A DNA stretch of 64,000 nt, from positions 1 to 64,000 of the forward strand of contig QWDQ01000034.1 in the NCBI GenBank assembly GCA_003868215.1, given 5' to 3'. A program made the position numbers and the translations under genes. Below are positions 21,301 through 32,800 of the stretch, piece after piece. The notes below the pieces were generated by a model. The model saw only the letters and a program-made list of their open reading frames with translations. It searched no databases and was not told where the DNA came from. The stretch's first letter is position 1, and every line of letters begins with the position of its first letter. The stretch comes from Pseudophaeomoniella oleicola. Taxonomy: Eukaryota > Ascomycota > Eurotiomycetes > Phaeomoniellales > Phaeomoniellaceae.

Positions 21301-23591
21301 GCCAGTACCGTCTCTCATCCTATGATTTGGTCTTGAATGATATTTCCGGATATGACGACGATCTTCCACTCGAGCAATCCAAAAAGCCATGTCTAGGCGT
21401 TCGAGTCATCGACTTCCGCCGTTCAGTAATTTACCTTTGGTCAGTCGAAAAGCTCACACACCGTTTGCAAAAGATGCGTCAAATGCATCAGTACCTCGAC
21501 CGTCCGGAGTACATTCAGCACTTCCGGCTCGACAATCCTTTTTCGGAACCATCTCAACCTCGGTTTTCTTTCCTAGGCGACGCCAATGTCCCCCTCACCG
21601 CCGTTTTCGAGGCACGAGTACAAGATTTTTCCGTGGAAATCATTTCGCCCTACACTCTTGGGGTCGTCGGCGTAGTCAAATTATCGCTAGAGCCATCATT
21701 GGCAGTGGCACCCTCATCTACTATCAAATTCAATGTCGTTATGCATGATATGGTGGGATTCGCTGAAAGAGAAGGTACACTCGTGCATGCACAGCTATCT
21801 ATACTCGGCGATGGAAATCCAGACGAGGACGGGGTAACCTCGACTCAGATGATTGACGACTTTGACGAAGGCCCCATTCGTTTCGAAAGTGTCCACAGTA
21901 TGAGCCTAGCTCAAAACAGCACACGAGAGGCTTCTTTGAAACTTGCAATATATGCTCAAGTCACCACCATGCATCTTGATAAGCTACTGAGTTGGGACGA
22001 AATCCGAGATTCGACTGGAGAAGCAGAACAGCGCAAAGGCCCACGTCTTCCAGAGTCAGAGTATCATTCTGAGGAGAGGCATGACATTTTCGCACGCATA
22101 CAGATATTGGAACTTGCCGAAAATGGACAGTACATGCCAGTCGATGTTGTCCAAGCGAGTGAAGCTGATCCTGGTACCTACCAGCTACATCAGGGCTTGC
22201 AAAGACGTATCATGGTCACCCTCACGCATAGTTCTACAGAAACTCTGCCCTGGGATGATCTAACCAATCTGCGGGTTGGTGACATACACTTGATTGATTC
22301 GATGGGTAAGATCACTGATCTCGACGCTCTTACGTCTGAGATCCCACTCAAGCAAATTCAGGAGCCAATGGTCAGGGACAACCCGGACGGAACCTCAAAT
22401 GTCACGATCGTCGGTCAGTGGGATAGTTCCTTGCATAATTCCCTTCTCTTAGATCGAACAACCTCGGATAAGAACAAAATTCAGGTTTTGTTAGCATGGG
22501 ATATACTTTCTCCTCGTGTCGAGCAAACGATGGTTTTCCGTCTTTACCAACAACTCCAGATACTCCCTAGAAGCTATAGCCGGCCTCAGTCTATTCTCAA
22601 GTCGTTTTGGAATCAGACACGTGCGTTACACTCCACCGACGGCATATTTTCGGTATCCATACGTCCTGTAAGCGCTAAAAAAGCAGCAGATCTATGGCGT
22701 ATGGACACCGAGCAGGAATTCGTGAATGGCGAAGAGTTACTCGAGCACTGGCGGCCGAGAAGGGTGACGTTGGTCCGGGATTTCATCCAATCTCGTCACA
22801 GGCAACAGCGATTAGCAGAGATAGAAGCGGCAAAAGGAGCATTGGGTCAGCGACATCTCAGCATTGCTTCAAAACTTGGTGCACCAACTCTGCCGCTTAA
22901 AAGCTCAGATCTGAATGATGAGGAAACCGGTCTTATAAAGAAATTTCTGGGTCTGTGGACAAAGCCTAGACAGGATATCTCGGAGTACATTTTACGTCTG
23001 CATCACCCGCATTCACCACCGAACGGGCCTACGACACCCCATTTACCTCCACCGGCTGAAGACGGCTTCGATTCGGCTCAGTCTTCTCCATCTAAAAGAC
23101 CAGCGGGCAAGCCGCGATTCGTCGCGACGGTATCACATGTTCCAAGGAACGCAATATCTCTAAAATCGGGCCAATTGCTCATGCCCTCTGATCGACAAGA
23201 CCCTTCGTATCCCTCTATGCAATGGGTAAGAAGATTTGTTGACCTACGGCCTCCGTACCTTCTGATCCATTCGTATCCTGACGGAGATACTATCAATGCC
23301 ATCAATTTGACGCATGCTCGGATAGATCATGATCCGGATTTCAAGCATCTGCTCGGGGAGAGTCCCGAGCATGCACACGCAGGCACCCACTCAGCGTCTC
23401 ACACGGCATCTTTGACTAACGTATTCGCCATCTATGGAGAGCAAAACACTTTCCTTTTTGCGGCCAGAACAGAGACTCAAAAAGTCGATTGGATACTCAA
23501 GATTGACCAAAGCTATTTTAGGGAATTTGGAGGAGAATCATATAATAACGAGGAAGATGGTGATGTGTTTAACGACAATGGACGGTGGTAG
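18336..23591 (+). CDS. uncA: Kinesin-3 motor protein (UncA/KIF1 type)
   Basis: Three exons, 18336-18399, 18453-19825 and 20022-23591, give 1668 aa, as expected for fungal kinesin-3. This plus-end motor carries early endosomes and vesicles along microtubules. The motor domain (about 1-370) starts IKVVVRVRPFNSR, with P-loop GQTGSGKS at 110-117, SSRSH switch I and DLAGSE switch II at 260-265. A neck coiled coil leads to an FHA domain (about 495-595), then coiled coil EEKSIARRVLDRW, the KIF1B and DUF3694-type middle regions, and a C-terminal PH domain (about 1520-1655; WVRRFVDLRPPYLLIHSYP) that binds phosphoinositide membranes. The second intron is long for this window (196 nt). The ATG at 18,336 is the only one in frame ahead of the motor. 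Confidence 0.95.
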
Positions 23592-24037
23592 TATTGACCT
23601 TCTGGATCTGGTCAACTGTGAATACGTTGTTTTGTCGATCTAAAGATAATTTTGCGATCATGATACCCAGATAATCTCCAAAATATTAGCTGTTGAATTC
23701 AAGCAGATCCATCGCACACTATCGACGCTGTAACTTAATTGTATTTCGTGAGTTGACATTCAGAGGAGATGCTGCTTGATCTCGGCAGACTTGCCATGCC
23801 GAACGTTGACGTGTTTGTCTCCAGGTGCCTGCGCTCCAGCATCTCCAAGTCGCTGTAAGCTAATAGCTCATTGACATCTTGGACTCACCTTCACTCAGCT
23901 TCATTTGGTTTACGAGACCTCGATTGAACAGGTAACGAAAGCTTCACGATTCACTGGCTCTTCTTCGTTGCCATCACCACATCCGGCCGGTATCAAGTTG
24001 AACTTTACTGCACTCCACAAGTGTTAGTTAGCCCATC
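23592..24037. other. Intergenic region between kinesin and RPN10
   Basis: About 445 bp holding the kinesin 3' UTR and the RPN10 promoter. No additional gene was recognised. Confidence 0.5.
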
Positions 24038-25096
24038 ATGGTCCTCGAGGCGACCATGATCGTGTGAGTTGCGCACTTTGTGTCCATCCCTTCTTGTCAC
24101 TAATCTTTCATAGTGTGGATAACAGTGAGAGCAGTCGTAATGGAGATTATCTGTATGTATTGACGACACTCGCCGCGAGACTTTGGCTGACTGTAATGAA
24201 AGCCCTTCAAGATTCGGTGCTCAGTCGGAAGCTGTCAACATGATATTCTCGGCCAAAACCCAAGCAAATCCTGAGTCATCAGTTGGTCTTATGAGTATGG
24301 GTGGAAGAGGACCGGAGGTTTTGGTCACTCTCACAACAGATTTGGGCAAGATCCTAGAAGGAATGCATCGCACGAAGATCTCGGGAAACTCACACTTGTC
24401 TACGGCCATACAAGTCGCAGGTGTAAGTCTTCGCTACTTTAAGATCAACGGGAACGAAGTGCTGATTCCTACTAGTTGGCTCTCAAGCACCGACAGAACA
24501 AGACCCAAAGACAGCGAATCATTGTGTTTACCTGTTCTCCAATCGGAGAAGACGAGAAGTCGTTGGTGAAACTCGCGAAGAGAATGAAGAAGAACAACGT
24601 CTCAGTCGACTTCGTAGCTTTTGGAGATCTTGAGTCAGAAACTACCAAGAAACTTGAAGCTTTTAATGAGAATGTCAAGGGTGGCGACGGATCGCACTTG
24701 GCGATCATACCGCCAGGACCGAACCTACTCAGCGACAGCCTTGTAACGACACCCATACTGGCTGGTGAAGGTGTTGCAGGGCCGAGGGGTGGCGACACCA
24801 GTGCGGAAGGCGACGCAGGTCCAGGAGGTTTTGAGTTCGGCGTTGATCCCTCCATGGACCCTGAACTTGCAATGGCTCTACGTATGAGTTTCGAGGAGGA
24901 ACAGAATCGATTAGCAAAGCAGAGACGGGAACAAGAAGAACAGGAACAGAAGTCAAAGCTCGAAGGCATACCAGAAGAAGGACAGCCGAGTCAAGACGGT
25001 GAGGCAAGCGGCAGTGGCCAGACGGGCAGTGCTACTGGGGAGCAAGATCAGACCGACAAGAAGGATGATGAGGGTGACAAAATGGATACGGCTTGA
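24038..25096 (+). CDS. RPN10: 26S proteasome ubiquitin receptor RPN10
   Basis: Four exons, 24038-24063, 24114-24152, 24203-24422 and 24476-25096, give 301 aa. Rpn10 is a subunit of the 19S regulatory particle; its N-terminal von Willebrand A domain docks in the particle and its ubiquitin-interacting motif binds polyubiquitin. The vWA start MVLEATMIVVDNSESSRNGD is split by two introns, and HLSTAIQVAGLALKHRQNK and RIIVFTCSPI continue the domain to about residue 190. The UIM is plain at 223-238 (DPELAMALRMSFEEE). The C-terminal tail is rich in Glu, Gln, Gly and Ser. It runs tail to tail with TRS23, with only 150 bp between stop codons. Confidence 0.95.
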
Positions 25097-25246
25097 ACAC
25101 ACTTAGGCTTACGACACTTTGCATAGCGGGCGTTCATCGAGACTATGGATTGAGTGCAAGGATAGGAAGGAGCACCGTCGTGGGGCAGAACATGACATTG
25201 TATCAACACTAAGACTAAATCTCGCAGTGTCGACATTATTCTCCTG

Positions 25247-25858
25247 CTACCTCCCTTTCAACCACGTTGTAAGGCTTCGATCCCATGCTTCGACACGGAT
25301 CGGCATCTCTAGTTGGTAAAATGGGTTCTTCATCACATAGTCTGCATATCGTTCGTACACTCCCTTCATAATATTGTCAACATTCGGCGTTACTGGATCC
25401 GTGAACAATAGAAACTTCATGCCCGTTAAAGTCTGGAAGCATGTCAAACGAAAGAAGTTTGTCTCGAGTGTTTCAATCCCGCTGAGGGGTGCTGCAGGAT
25501 TAGGCGTGGTCGTTCCTCCAGTTATCGCGGGTAGTCGCGGAGTCAACGACCTGGTAATCGCATGTACACTATGGACCGTCAGCGTTCGTCGTCGACAGAC
25601 ACCACTTCGACTAACCCATGGAATGTTCCCGCCAGCACGAGGTAGTCGTTGGTTGATATCTTTTGCAGACCGCTGTTGAACTCACGCTGATAGACGAGTC
25701 CGCCCGCCTTATTGATGATGACGAGGGAGAAGACGACCCTGACATTTCATGATGAGTAACAGCCCGGCTGTATCGATCCAGCAGAACGTACATGGTGTCC
25801 CTAATAGGTCATTTGTAAAAGCATCAGCGAGACTAGCTCTTCACCTTACATCCATCAT
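25247..25858 (-). CDS. TRS23: TRAPP complex subunit TRS23 (TRAPPC4)
   Basis: A small sybindin-like TRAPP subunit acting as part of the guanine-nucleotide exchange complex for Rab1/Ypt1 in ER-Golgi traffic. Core exons 25738-25616 and 25568-25247 are secure: VVFSLVIINKAGGLVYQREF opens the longin fold, LVLAGTFHGVHAITRSL follows across a 47-nt intron, then LETNFFRLTCFQTLTGMKFL and YADYVMKNPFYQLEMPIR match TRAPPC4 closely. The first exon is less certain: the phase demands a short upstream exon, and ATGATGGATGTAAG at 25858-25845 with a GTGAAG donor fits, giving 152 aa. It is shorter than the yeast and human proteins because it lacks the large insertion in the middle. Its 5' end faces the Lon gene across about 510 bp. 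Confidence 0.87.
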
Positions 25859-26371
25859 GCGCTCGAAGGGCACACGTCGAGATGGATTCGTAGTTCGCAG
25901 TCGCCTTTTAAGCAGCTTGCAGCCAGAGATACGTCGCGTCGTTGAAGGTTATGTCGTTTCTTGGGGACTGCCAGAAGATACAGGGAATGAGCATGAGCAC
26001 TGTCCAGTACCGCAACAGACTCACGCATTGGTTTAGACATTGCGGAGGTTTGCGGTGGACTTAACGGACTTTTGGAGTAAAGCTTCCGATGCCCGGAGCA
26101 GCTTCGGCATACCTAGGCTGTCCAATGACGAATTTAGGGTGTTGGAGAAGTCGAGAGCAGCTGCGATTACATATCAAATATCTGACTTTGAGAGGCGAAG
26201 AATATAGTCTGATAGAGCGACTTGTGCGCCACGGTTTTCCCTTGAGGCATCATCTGCTGCTTCGACTTTAGGCTTTCTCAGTTGGTTTTCTGGTGTTGTC
26301 CTCCAAGCGGCGTAGGCAAGGTCTACCTGATCTCACCAGCAGTGTCGCATTCTCTCATTCTAAACTATAGC
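25859..26371. other. Bidirectional promoter between TRS23 and PIM1
   Basis: About 510 bp between divergent start codons. The minus strand contains short frames, including one ending at 25,908 with a hydrophobic stretch LLRYWTVLMLIPCIFW, but no complete gene model could be built. A GTGAGT...GGCAG pair here could be a leader intron of TRS23. Confidence 0.5.
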
Positions 26372-29300
26372 ATGCTTCGGGGGCAAAGCCTGCCATGGCG
26401 AGCAGCGCTTCGCAGCTCGCTTCGCATAGCGGTTAGGGATCATCACCTATCTTATACATTCGTTCAATCTCGAAGTCCCTCCATATTCCACAATTCACGT
26501 TTCACGCTCTCATCGGGTTCCTCATGTCGGCAATTTTCTGCGCATACAGCTCGGCGGCGTGAGAAGAGTTCGAAAGACGACGACATATCAGAAGATACCA
26601 AGAAGGACGAGAAAGAGAACTCTAAAGAGAAGAAAGGTGAAGAGGAGGTCAAGGGGGTATCGAAGCCCGATGGTGCGCAAGAAGCCAGGAGCAATCCCTC
26701 GCCGATACCACCACCATCTGCCGGAGATGGCAAAGCTAGCGCCGCTGGTGGTAACTCTGGGGAGTCAGGTTCAGGAAGTGACGGGCCCAAGAGAGGACGA
26801 CGAGTAGAACGAGGGCTACAGAAACCTACTGTGCCTGAAGTCTATCCGCAGGTGATGGCTATTCCCATAGGCAAGCGGCCCCTTTTCCCCGGTTTCTACA
26901 AAGCTATTACGATACGCGATCCCAATGTATCAAAGGCCATACAAGAGATGATGAGCAGAGGGCAACCGTACGTTGGAGCTTTCTTATTCAAGGACGAGGC
27001 GTCGGACAAAGATGTCATAGACAGCATGGATGAAGTTCACGACGTTGGGGTATTCGCGCAGATCACGAGCGCATTTCCAATGCATGGAGAGGAGAACAGC
27101 TTGACTGCCGTCCTCTATCCACATCGACGGATAAAGATGTCTGCGTTATCACCACCGAAAAGAGGGCAACCTACAGTGCCGGAAGGGCAAGGAACCTCGG
27201 ATCCAAAATCAGCAACTGATACACAAGGTGACGTTGTTGCAAGTTTTGAGGAGCAGAGCAAAGATACGCCCGGGCAGGTGCAGCACTACGAGCCAACAGC
27301 TTTCCTCCAAAAGTACCCTGTATCCCTCGTCAACGTCGAGAACCTGGCAGAAGAGCCTGTTGACAAGAAAAGTCCTGTCATTCGGGCTGTCACTTCCGAG
27401 ATTGTAAATGTTTTCAAGGACGTTGCGAATCTAAATCCTCTTTTCCGCGACCAGATCTCAACGTTCAGCATGTCACAGTCTGCTGGCAATGTCATTGAGG
27501 AGCCTGCCAAACTTGCAGATTTCGCTGCCGCGGTCTCGGCTGGTGAGGTCGGGGAGCTTCAAGATGTCTTGCAAGATCTGAATGTCGAGTCGAGGTTACA
27601 AAAAGCATTGGTGGTCTTGAAAAAAGAGCTCATGAACGCTCAACTACAATCAAAGATCTCAAAGGATGTAGAATCCAAGATTCAAAAGCGTCAACGCGAA
27701 TACTGGCTAATGGAGCAAATGAAGGGTATACGTCGGGAGCTTGGTATCGAGTCCGATGGCAAAGACAAACTGGTGGAAAAGTTCAGGGAGAAAGCCGGAA
27801 AATTAGCGATGCCTGAAGCTGTGAAGAAGGTGTTCGACGAAGAGCTAAATAAGTTAGCACACCTCGAACCAAGCGCATCGGAATTCAATGTTACGAGGAA
27901 CTACCTTGACTGGATCACGCAAATCCCGTGGGGCCAGAAATCTGCTGAGAATTTTGGCATCAAAAATGCCATGACCGTTCTAGATGAGGACCACTATGGA
28001 TTGAAAGATGTCAAGGACCGCATCCTTGAGTTCATCGCTGTGGGCAAGCTTAGAGGTACAGTTGAAGGCAAGATTCTATGCTTCGTTGGACCTCCAGGTG
28101 TAGGCAAGACATCAATCGGAAAATCAATCGCACGAGCGCTCAACCGTCAATATTACCGGTTCAGTGTCGGTGGCCTGACCGATGTGGCCGAAATTAAAGG
28201 TCACCGAAGGACGTACGTTGGTGCTCTACCTGGTCGAATTATTCAGGCTTTGAAGAAATGTCAGACTGAGAACCCACTGATATTGATTGATGAAGTTGAC
28301 AAGATTGGGCGTGGGCATCAGGGCGACCCTTCATCCGCGTTGCTTGAACTTCTCGATCCCGAACAAAACAACAGCTTCCTAGATCATTATATGGATATCC
28401 CTGTCGACTTGTCAAAGGTCCTCTTTGTTTGTACGGCGAACATGACAGATACCATTCCACGCCCATTGCTGGATCGCATGGAGGTCATCGAACTCAGTGG
28501 CTACGTTGCAGACGAAAAGAAAGCTATCGCCGATCGATATCTCGCCCCTCAAGCGAAAGAACTTAGCGGTCTGAAGGACGTGGACGTCACACTTGATGAG
28601 ACTGCTCTTGAAGAACTTATCAATAAGTACTGCCGCGAGTCCGGAGTGAGAAATCTGAAGAAACAGATCGAAAAGGTTTACCGCAAATCAGCTCTGAAAA
28701 TCATTCAAGATCTTGGTGAGGAAACTCTACCCGAGGAGGACGCTTTGACAGAGGAAGGCAAGAAAGCCTTGGAAGAGTCGGAAAAAGACTCGACTGATGT
28801 CAAAGACACCCCTAGCAACATTGAAAACGAGACAACAGAGAAACCACGGCTAGCACTAAAAGTACCTGAGACTGTGCATGTTGAAATCACGAAGGACAAC
28901 CTCAAAGACTATGTAGGACCTCCGGTTTTCACGTCAGATCGTCTATACGAGATTATGCCACCTGGTGTTGCGATGGGTCTGGCATGGACCTCCATGGGTG
29001 GAGCTGCTCTGTACGTGGAGTCTATACTTGAATCAGCATTATCGCACGCTTCTCGTCCTGGGATGGAGCGAACAGGAAATCTGAAGAATGTCATGAAGGA
29101 ATCTACTTCAATTGCATATTCTTTTGCAAAGTCCCTACTTGCGAAGGAATTCCCTGAAAACAAATTCTTCGACCATGCCAAAGTTCATCTGCATTGCCCG
29201 GAAGGCGCTGTGCCAAAGGATGGTCCATCGGCCGGTATAACCATGGCGACCTCCCTGCTCAGTCTGGCTCTGAATAAAAGCATTGATCCCACAATAGCAA

Positions 29301-29659
29301 TGACCGGAGAACTGACCGTTACTGGTAAGGTGCTAAGGATAGGTGGATTGCGAGAGAAGACCGTAGCTGCCAGACGGGCTGGCGCAACCGAGATTTTATT
29401 CCCAAGGGATAACTTGGGTGACTGGGAGGAACTGCCAGAAGTAAGTGATATATCTACCGTGTTTTCGCCTGACCGGACAGCTCTAACTTTCTTGCAGAAA
29501 ATCAAAGAGGGTATTGAAGGTCACGCCGTGGACTGGTACGGCGACGTCTTCAATATTGTCTTTCCGGACATAGATCCATCAGAAGCAAATGCTGCTTGGA
29601 AGGAGCAGCTAAAGGCGCCATCCAAAGAGAAGACGAAGAGCGAAGACGACGATGAATGA
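26372..29659 (+). CDS. PIM1: Mitochondrial Lon protease (PIM1)
   Basis: ATP-dependent serine protease of the mitochondrial matrix that degrades misfolded proteins. Start is taken at ATG 26,372 (MLRGQSLPWRAALRSSLR), a basic, Ser-rich presequence; the frame continues upstream but without an ATG. After a charged linker comes the LON substrate-binding domain (VMAIPIGKRPLFPGFYKA), a coiled-coil region, the AAA+ module with Walker A GPPGVGKT at 573-580 and Walker B LILIDEVDK near 636-643, and the protease domain with Ser953 in PKDGPSAG and Lys986 in TGKVLRIGG. A 57-nt intron (29,441-29,497; GTAAGT...TTGCAG) splits LPE from KIKEGIEG and is in frame and stop-free. Spliced product 1076 aa; 1095 aa if retained. 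Confidence 0.95.
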   Translation: MLRGQSLPWRAALRSSLRIAVRDHHLSYTFVQSRSPSIFHNSRFTLSSGSSCRQFSAHTARRREKSSKDDDISEDTKKDEKENSKEKKGEEEVKGVSKPDGAQEARSNPSPIPPPSAGDGKASAAGGNSGESGSGSDGPKRGRRVERGLQKPTVPEVYPQVMAIPIGKRPLFPGFYKAITIRDPNVSKAIQEMMSRGQPYVGAFLFKDEASDKDVIDSMDEVHDVGVFAQITSAFPMHGEENSLTAVLYPHRRIKMSALSPPKRGQPTVPEGQGTSDPKSATDTQGDVVASFEEQSKDTPGQVQHYEPTAFLQKYPVSLVNVENLAEEPVDKKSPVIRAVTSEIVNVFKDVANLNPLFRDQISTFSMSQSAGNVIEEPAKLADFAAAVSAGEVGELQDVLQDLNVESRLQKALVVLKKELMNAQLQSKISKDVESKIQKRQREYWLMEQMKGIRRELGIESDGKDKLVEKFREKAGKLAMPEAVKKVFDEELNKLAHLEPSASEFNVTRNYLDWITQIPWGQKSAENFGIKNAMTVLDEDHYGLKDVKDRILEFIAVGKLRGTVEGKILCFVGPPGVGKTSIGKSIARALNRQYYRFSVGGLTDVAEIKGHRRTYVGALPGRIIQALKKCQTENPLILIDEVDKIGRGHQGDPSSALLELLDPEQNNSFLDHYMDIPVDLSKVLFVCTANMTDTIPRPLLDRMEVIELSGYVADEKKAIADRYLAPQAKELSGLKDVDVTLDETALEELINKYCRESGVRNLKKQIEKVYRKSALKIIQDLGEETLPEEDALTEEGKKALEESEKDSTDVKDTPSNIENETTEKPRLALKVPETVHVEITKDNLKDYVGPPVFTSDRLYEIMPPGVAMGLAWTSMGGAALYVESILESALSHASRPGMERTGNLKNVMKESTSIAYSFAKSLLAKEFPENKFFDHAKVHLHCPEGAVPKDGPSAGITMATSLLSLALNKSIDPTIAMTGELTVTGKVLRIGGLREKTVAARRAGATEILFPRDNLGDWEELPEVSDISTVFSPDRTALTFLQKIKEGIEGHAVDWYGDVFNIVFPDIDPSEANAAWKEQLKAPSKEKTKSEDDDE

Positions 29660-30043
29660 CCAGTAGGTCTGGCATTGACTGCCATTGTCAGCTTTGTGTG
29701 CATTCGCAGCAATACTTTACTTATAAACCGGTGTTCTTGATTTGTTGTTCAGGCCATTGTACAAATGTCGCAAGGTTGTATATGTTCGTCCGGCGAGGGG
29801 AGGGGTATGCATAAGGTCACATTATCGGCGGTCGGTACATTATTGTTTACATCTACCATGTTGTCGGAAATGATAGATCATGGCGCCACCTAGGCCGAAT
29901 TGGCGGCTGCTGCCATTGTATCATATATTCAGCGTCAACCGATATAAATCTCGTCTCTACACTCTCTACCTCGGGCTCTCCATGAACTTCGCGTAATTGA
30001 TCCTCTCAGATGGATTTCTTTCCGTAGACTGTCTTTGTATCAA
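29660..30043. other. Intergenic region downstream of PIM1
   Basis: About 385 bp containing the PIM1 3' UTR. No coding feature was recognised. Confidence 0.45.
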
Positions 30044-30730
30044 CTAGTCTTCACTCGGTGCAACGGGAATGCTAGGCCGGAGAGCGGCATCAACCGTCGT
30101 ATCCGTCGGTCCCCGAATGATCGGCAAACTGTATGGCTTCTCCTTCAAGAAATGACGAGCGAAGTCGGAAATTGACGACTCGACCTTCTTTGAATCGGAG
30201 CCGTAGTTGCAACATCCACCGCTGAAGTCGTCTTGGTTGCTCAAGTGCAGTAGCATTGTTTGTGAAAATGAAGTCATTCCAAAGCATCAGAGACGACAAA
30301 CGGTTGTGCCATGACTCGAAGGTTTCCTGAAGCTGATTGCTCAAGAGGATGACATTGCTGCCTTAAAAACTAATTAACAATGAACGGTTTGCTACCCTGA
30401 GATAGAGCCATACCCACACATGACATGGTATCTTCCGAGTCGACGTCGAAGCGATTGGCAGCATATAAATGAGGTCATGTGGGATTGGATGCTTTCCCTG
30501 TCTAGGGATCTCTAGGATCTCTAAAGTAGTCCTATCAGTAGCTTTCCCAGAAACCGACACAAAGCATGTCGGCGGACGTTGCAAATAGGTTTGTAATCTT
30601 GCTCAACGCATGAGCTTGCGCCGTCACTTTCGCTTGACAGATTTTCGTACCCAAAAAGGCCACGCTGCACTCGTCGAGTGGATCTATCGTGATACCATGT
30701 CGTTGGTAAACGAAAGGGGCCCTGAATCAT
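30044..30730 (-). CDS. Unrecognised multi-exon candidate or gene remnant
   Basis: Several minus-strand segments look protein-coding but no complete model closes. Reading from high to low coordinates: a helix-like piece with ALSKITNLFATSADMLCVGF, a piece with ANRFDVDSEDTMSCVGMALS, then after a possible intron NVILLSNQLQETFESWHNRL and SSLMLWNDFIF, and finally SGGCCNYGSDSKKVESSISD ending in PVAPSED before a stop at 30,044. Intron-like GT/AG pairs separate some of them, for example around 30,360-30,410. No family was recognised and no start codon could be fixed. It may be an intact gene with four or more exons or a decaying one; the given limits are approximate. Confidence 0.3.
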
Positions 30731-32800
30731 GCGATGTCATTCAACTATACTAATTGGCAAGTCATCACGATGCCTGATCTGACATGAAAGTCTCACAAAC
30801 ACCAAGTCCTGTGAGGCCCAATGCACAATGCGCAAGGCTGGCACAAGATTTGGGTCTTTGCACCCTATCATTCTGATTGAGATGCGATATCCGTTGAAGG
30901 AAAAGACCAATGCAGTTGCAGAGGAAGCATCGGTTACTGTTACACAGCATCAGAGGCAAGACTTGAAACGATGATCGTATGCAACAAGCCTGGGTTCACT
31001 GTGTTGCATCTCCGGTATTCGGCCAATGCCTCGACAAGACGTCGGGGAGGCTGCAGCTTTAGACGCTGGGAACTGCATGACGGTCGATGTTGGTGGGTAC
31101 AGTACAGCATGTCAAGGCAGATCTACTTGGACTTCGCGATGACGATGGGAAGGCATTTGGGTACATGATCGTCTGGCTTGCACCGAACAACGCGCCAGGC
31201 GCCTCACTTATGACATCCTTTCTATATCCCACCCATTGGCGTTGCTGCAAACTCGGGACCCTGGTTCAATGTGTGCGAGAATGATTCAATTAGCCGTCAC
31301 TGTTACCCAAGCATGTGGGTGGTTCGGGTGGTGGGGGAATGATGATATGAACTGATTTCTTCGGAGCTTTGGGTATCAATGCCCACACCAAAGTTAGTGG
31401 CAGATCAAAGTGGTCTAGGGGCTCTACTACGTCGTACGTTACTTGGAATAGGTCCCCAAGCGTAATTGAGTATGCCTAGACGCACCTAATACTTTCGAAG
31501 TTAGTAGCCTAACATTCCGGCGGGCCTTAGCTGTTCATCCGGTCTCCTAGCCTTCCTTAGGCTCTTCCCTGCCACCTAATACAGTGCATCCCTGCCACCC
31601 TCCTTTTCTGTGTGTCTCTCTCTCTCACTCACTCTGAATACCTCACCTCACCTCACCTCATCTCACCTTCTCAATAATCCCTATCACCACCCCAACTATA
31701 GCTTACGGTAAGAGTACTAGAGTGGGTAGGTAGATAGGTAGGTATGTAGGTGTCAAGGTGTAGAGATGTATCAGATTCACAGTTCATGCAATTCCTTCTA
31801 CATGCAGTAAACACCGCTTTGTCGTCCGATACCTACTATTACTACGTAGTATCTATCTTAGTCATTGTCCAATTTCCAAGGGGAGAAGCAGAGCGAACCA
31901 AAGGTCAAGGGGGGAATGTACAATTGAATCATAGAGGTGACTCGATGCGAGATGGCTGCATCAATCAATGACTGACAGCCTTTTGCGAGCCCAACCAACC
32001 TCCAGAAAGGAAGAATGATTTCCTCAAGGTACAACGTAGCATCTTCTACTGGGGAACCTACATTCTATCTACTACGTAGTACCAACCGGCATCAGACTTT
32101 CGATGCGAACTATTTGACAGCTTAACTCAGTAATACAAGTTGGTGCATAATTACCTAGGTAGTAGGTATAGGTACCTTGCCTTGCCTAAGGTACCTAGGT
32201 AGTTCACTGACATATTTATTCTAAATCAGACTCGGTCTTCCTCCTCGGATCGTGTCGTATTTATTTTTATTTAGTATTATCGGTTTCCGTTTCTTCCCCT
32301 CTTCCTCTGCTAGACAATCCATTGTCGATATATCACCTTTTCCACTTCCACACCGTCCAAGAGGTCGTCATTTGGAAACAAGGAGAAGAAGACCGATAAT
32401 TTTTAATTAGATCCCTGATCGACTCTCAGTTCTGTCTATTCCAATACGCTTCCTGTTCTCTCGAGACTGACCTGCATTTGTCGGAGCCTCAAGTCGTTGG
32501 CCGATCTCTCTCCAATTGGCCACTTGAAGCCCAATTCGTCTGAACAGCCCACCTCGACTCTTCACCGCACTTCCTGTTGCACGGAACATTTGTTTCCCAC
32601 GCAGGACTGGTTGTTACACAACAGCTGGGAACTACTTGTTATCCCCCAGCCCTTCCGATCTTCAACTTCTCTTGTACATCCGCGACATATAGGATGCTCT
32701 TGGTCCATGGCGTGCTGTAAATCTGATCATTTCCTCTCCTCTCCCAGCTCGTCCTCGGCCTGGGCTTCCAGATACTGTGAAGCATACCTCAGCAATCCCA
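30731..32800. other. Long promoter/leader region with repeat motifs
   Basis: About 2.07 kb upstream of the kinase-like gene. It contains a CCTCA tandem run (31,641-31,667), GGTAGGTA-type runs (31,721-31,750), two ACTACGTAGT palindromes (31,841-31,850 and 32,071-32,080) and the palindromic stretch 32,151-32,205 with two TACCTAGGTA-type cores. Short frames here show no family features. Most of this is probably promoter and a long 5' leader. Confidence 0.55.
31641..31667. repeat. CCTCA tandem repeat
   Basis: Four to five near-perfect CCTCA units within a pyrimidine-rich tract that begins with alternating TC at about 31,615. It is a simple sequence repeat in the upstream region of the kinase-like gene. 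Confidence 0.7.

Noticed and set aside
25908-26140. Short minus-strand frames upstream of TRS23, one with LLRYWTVLMLIPCIFW
   Set aside because: No start and splice combination gives a sensible small protein; the only in-phase join needs a 25-nt intron. More likely leader sequence.
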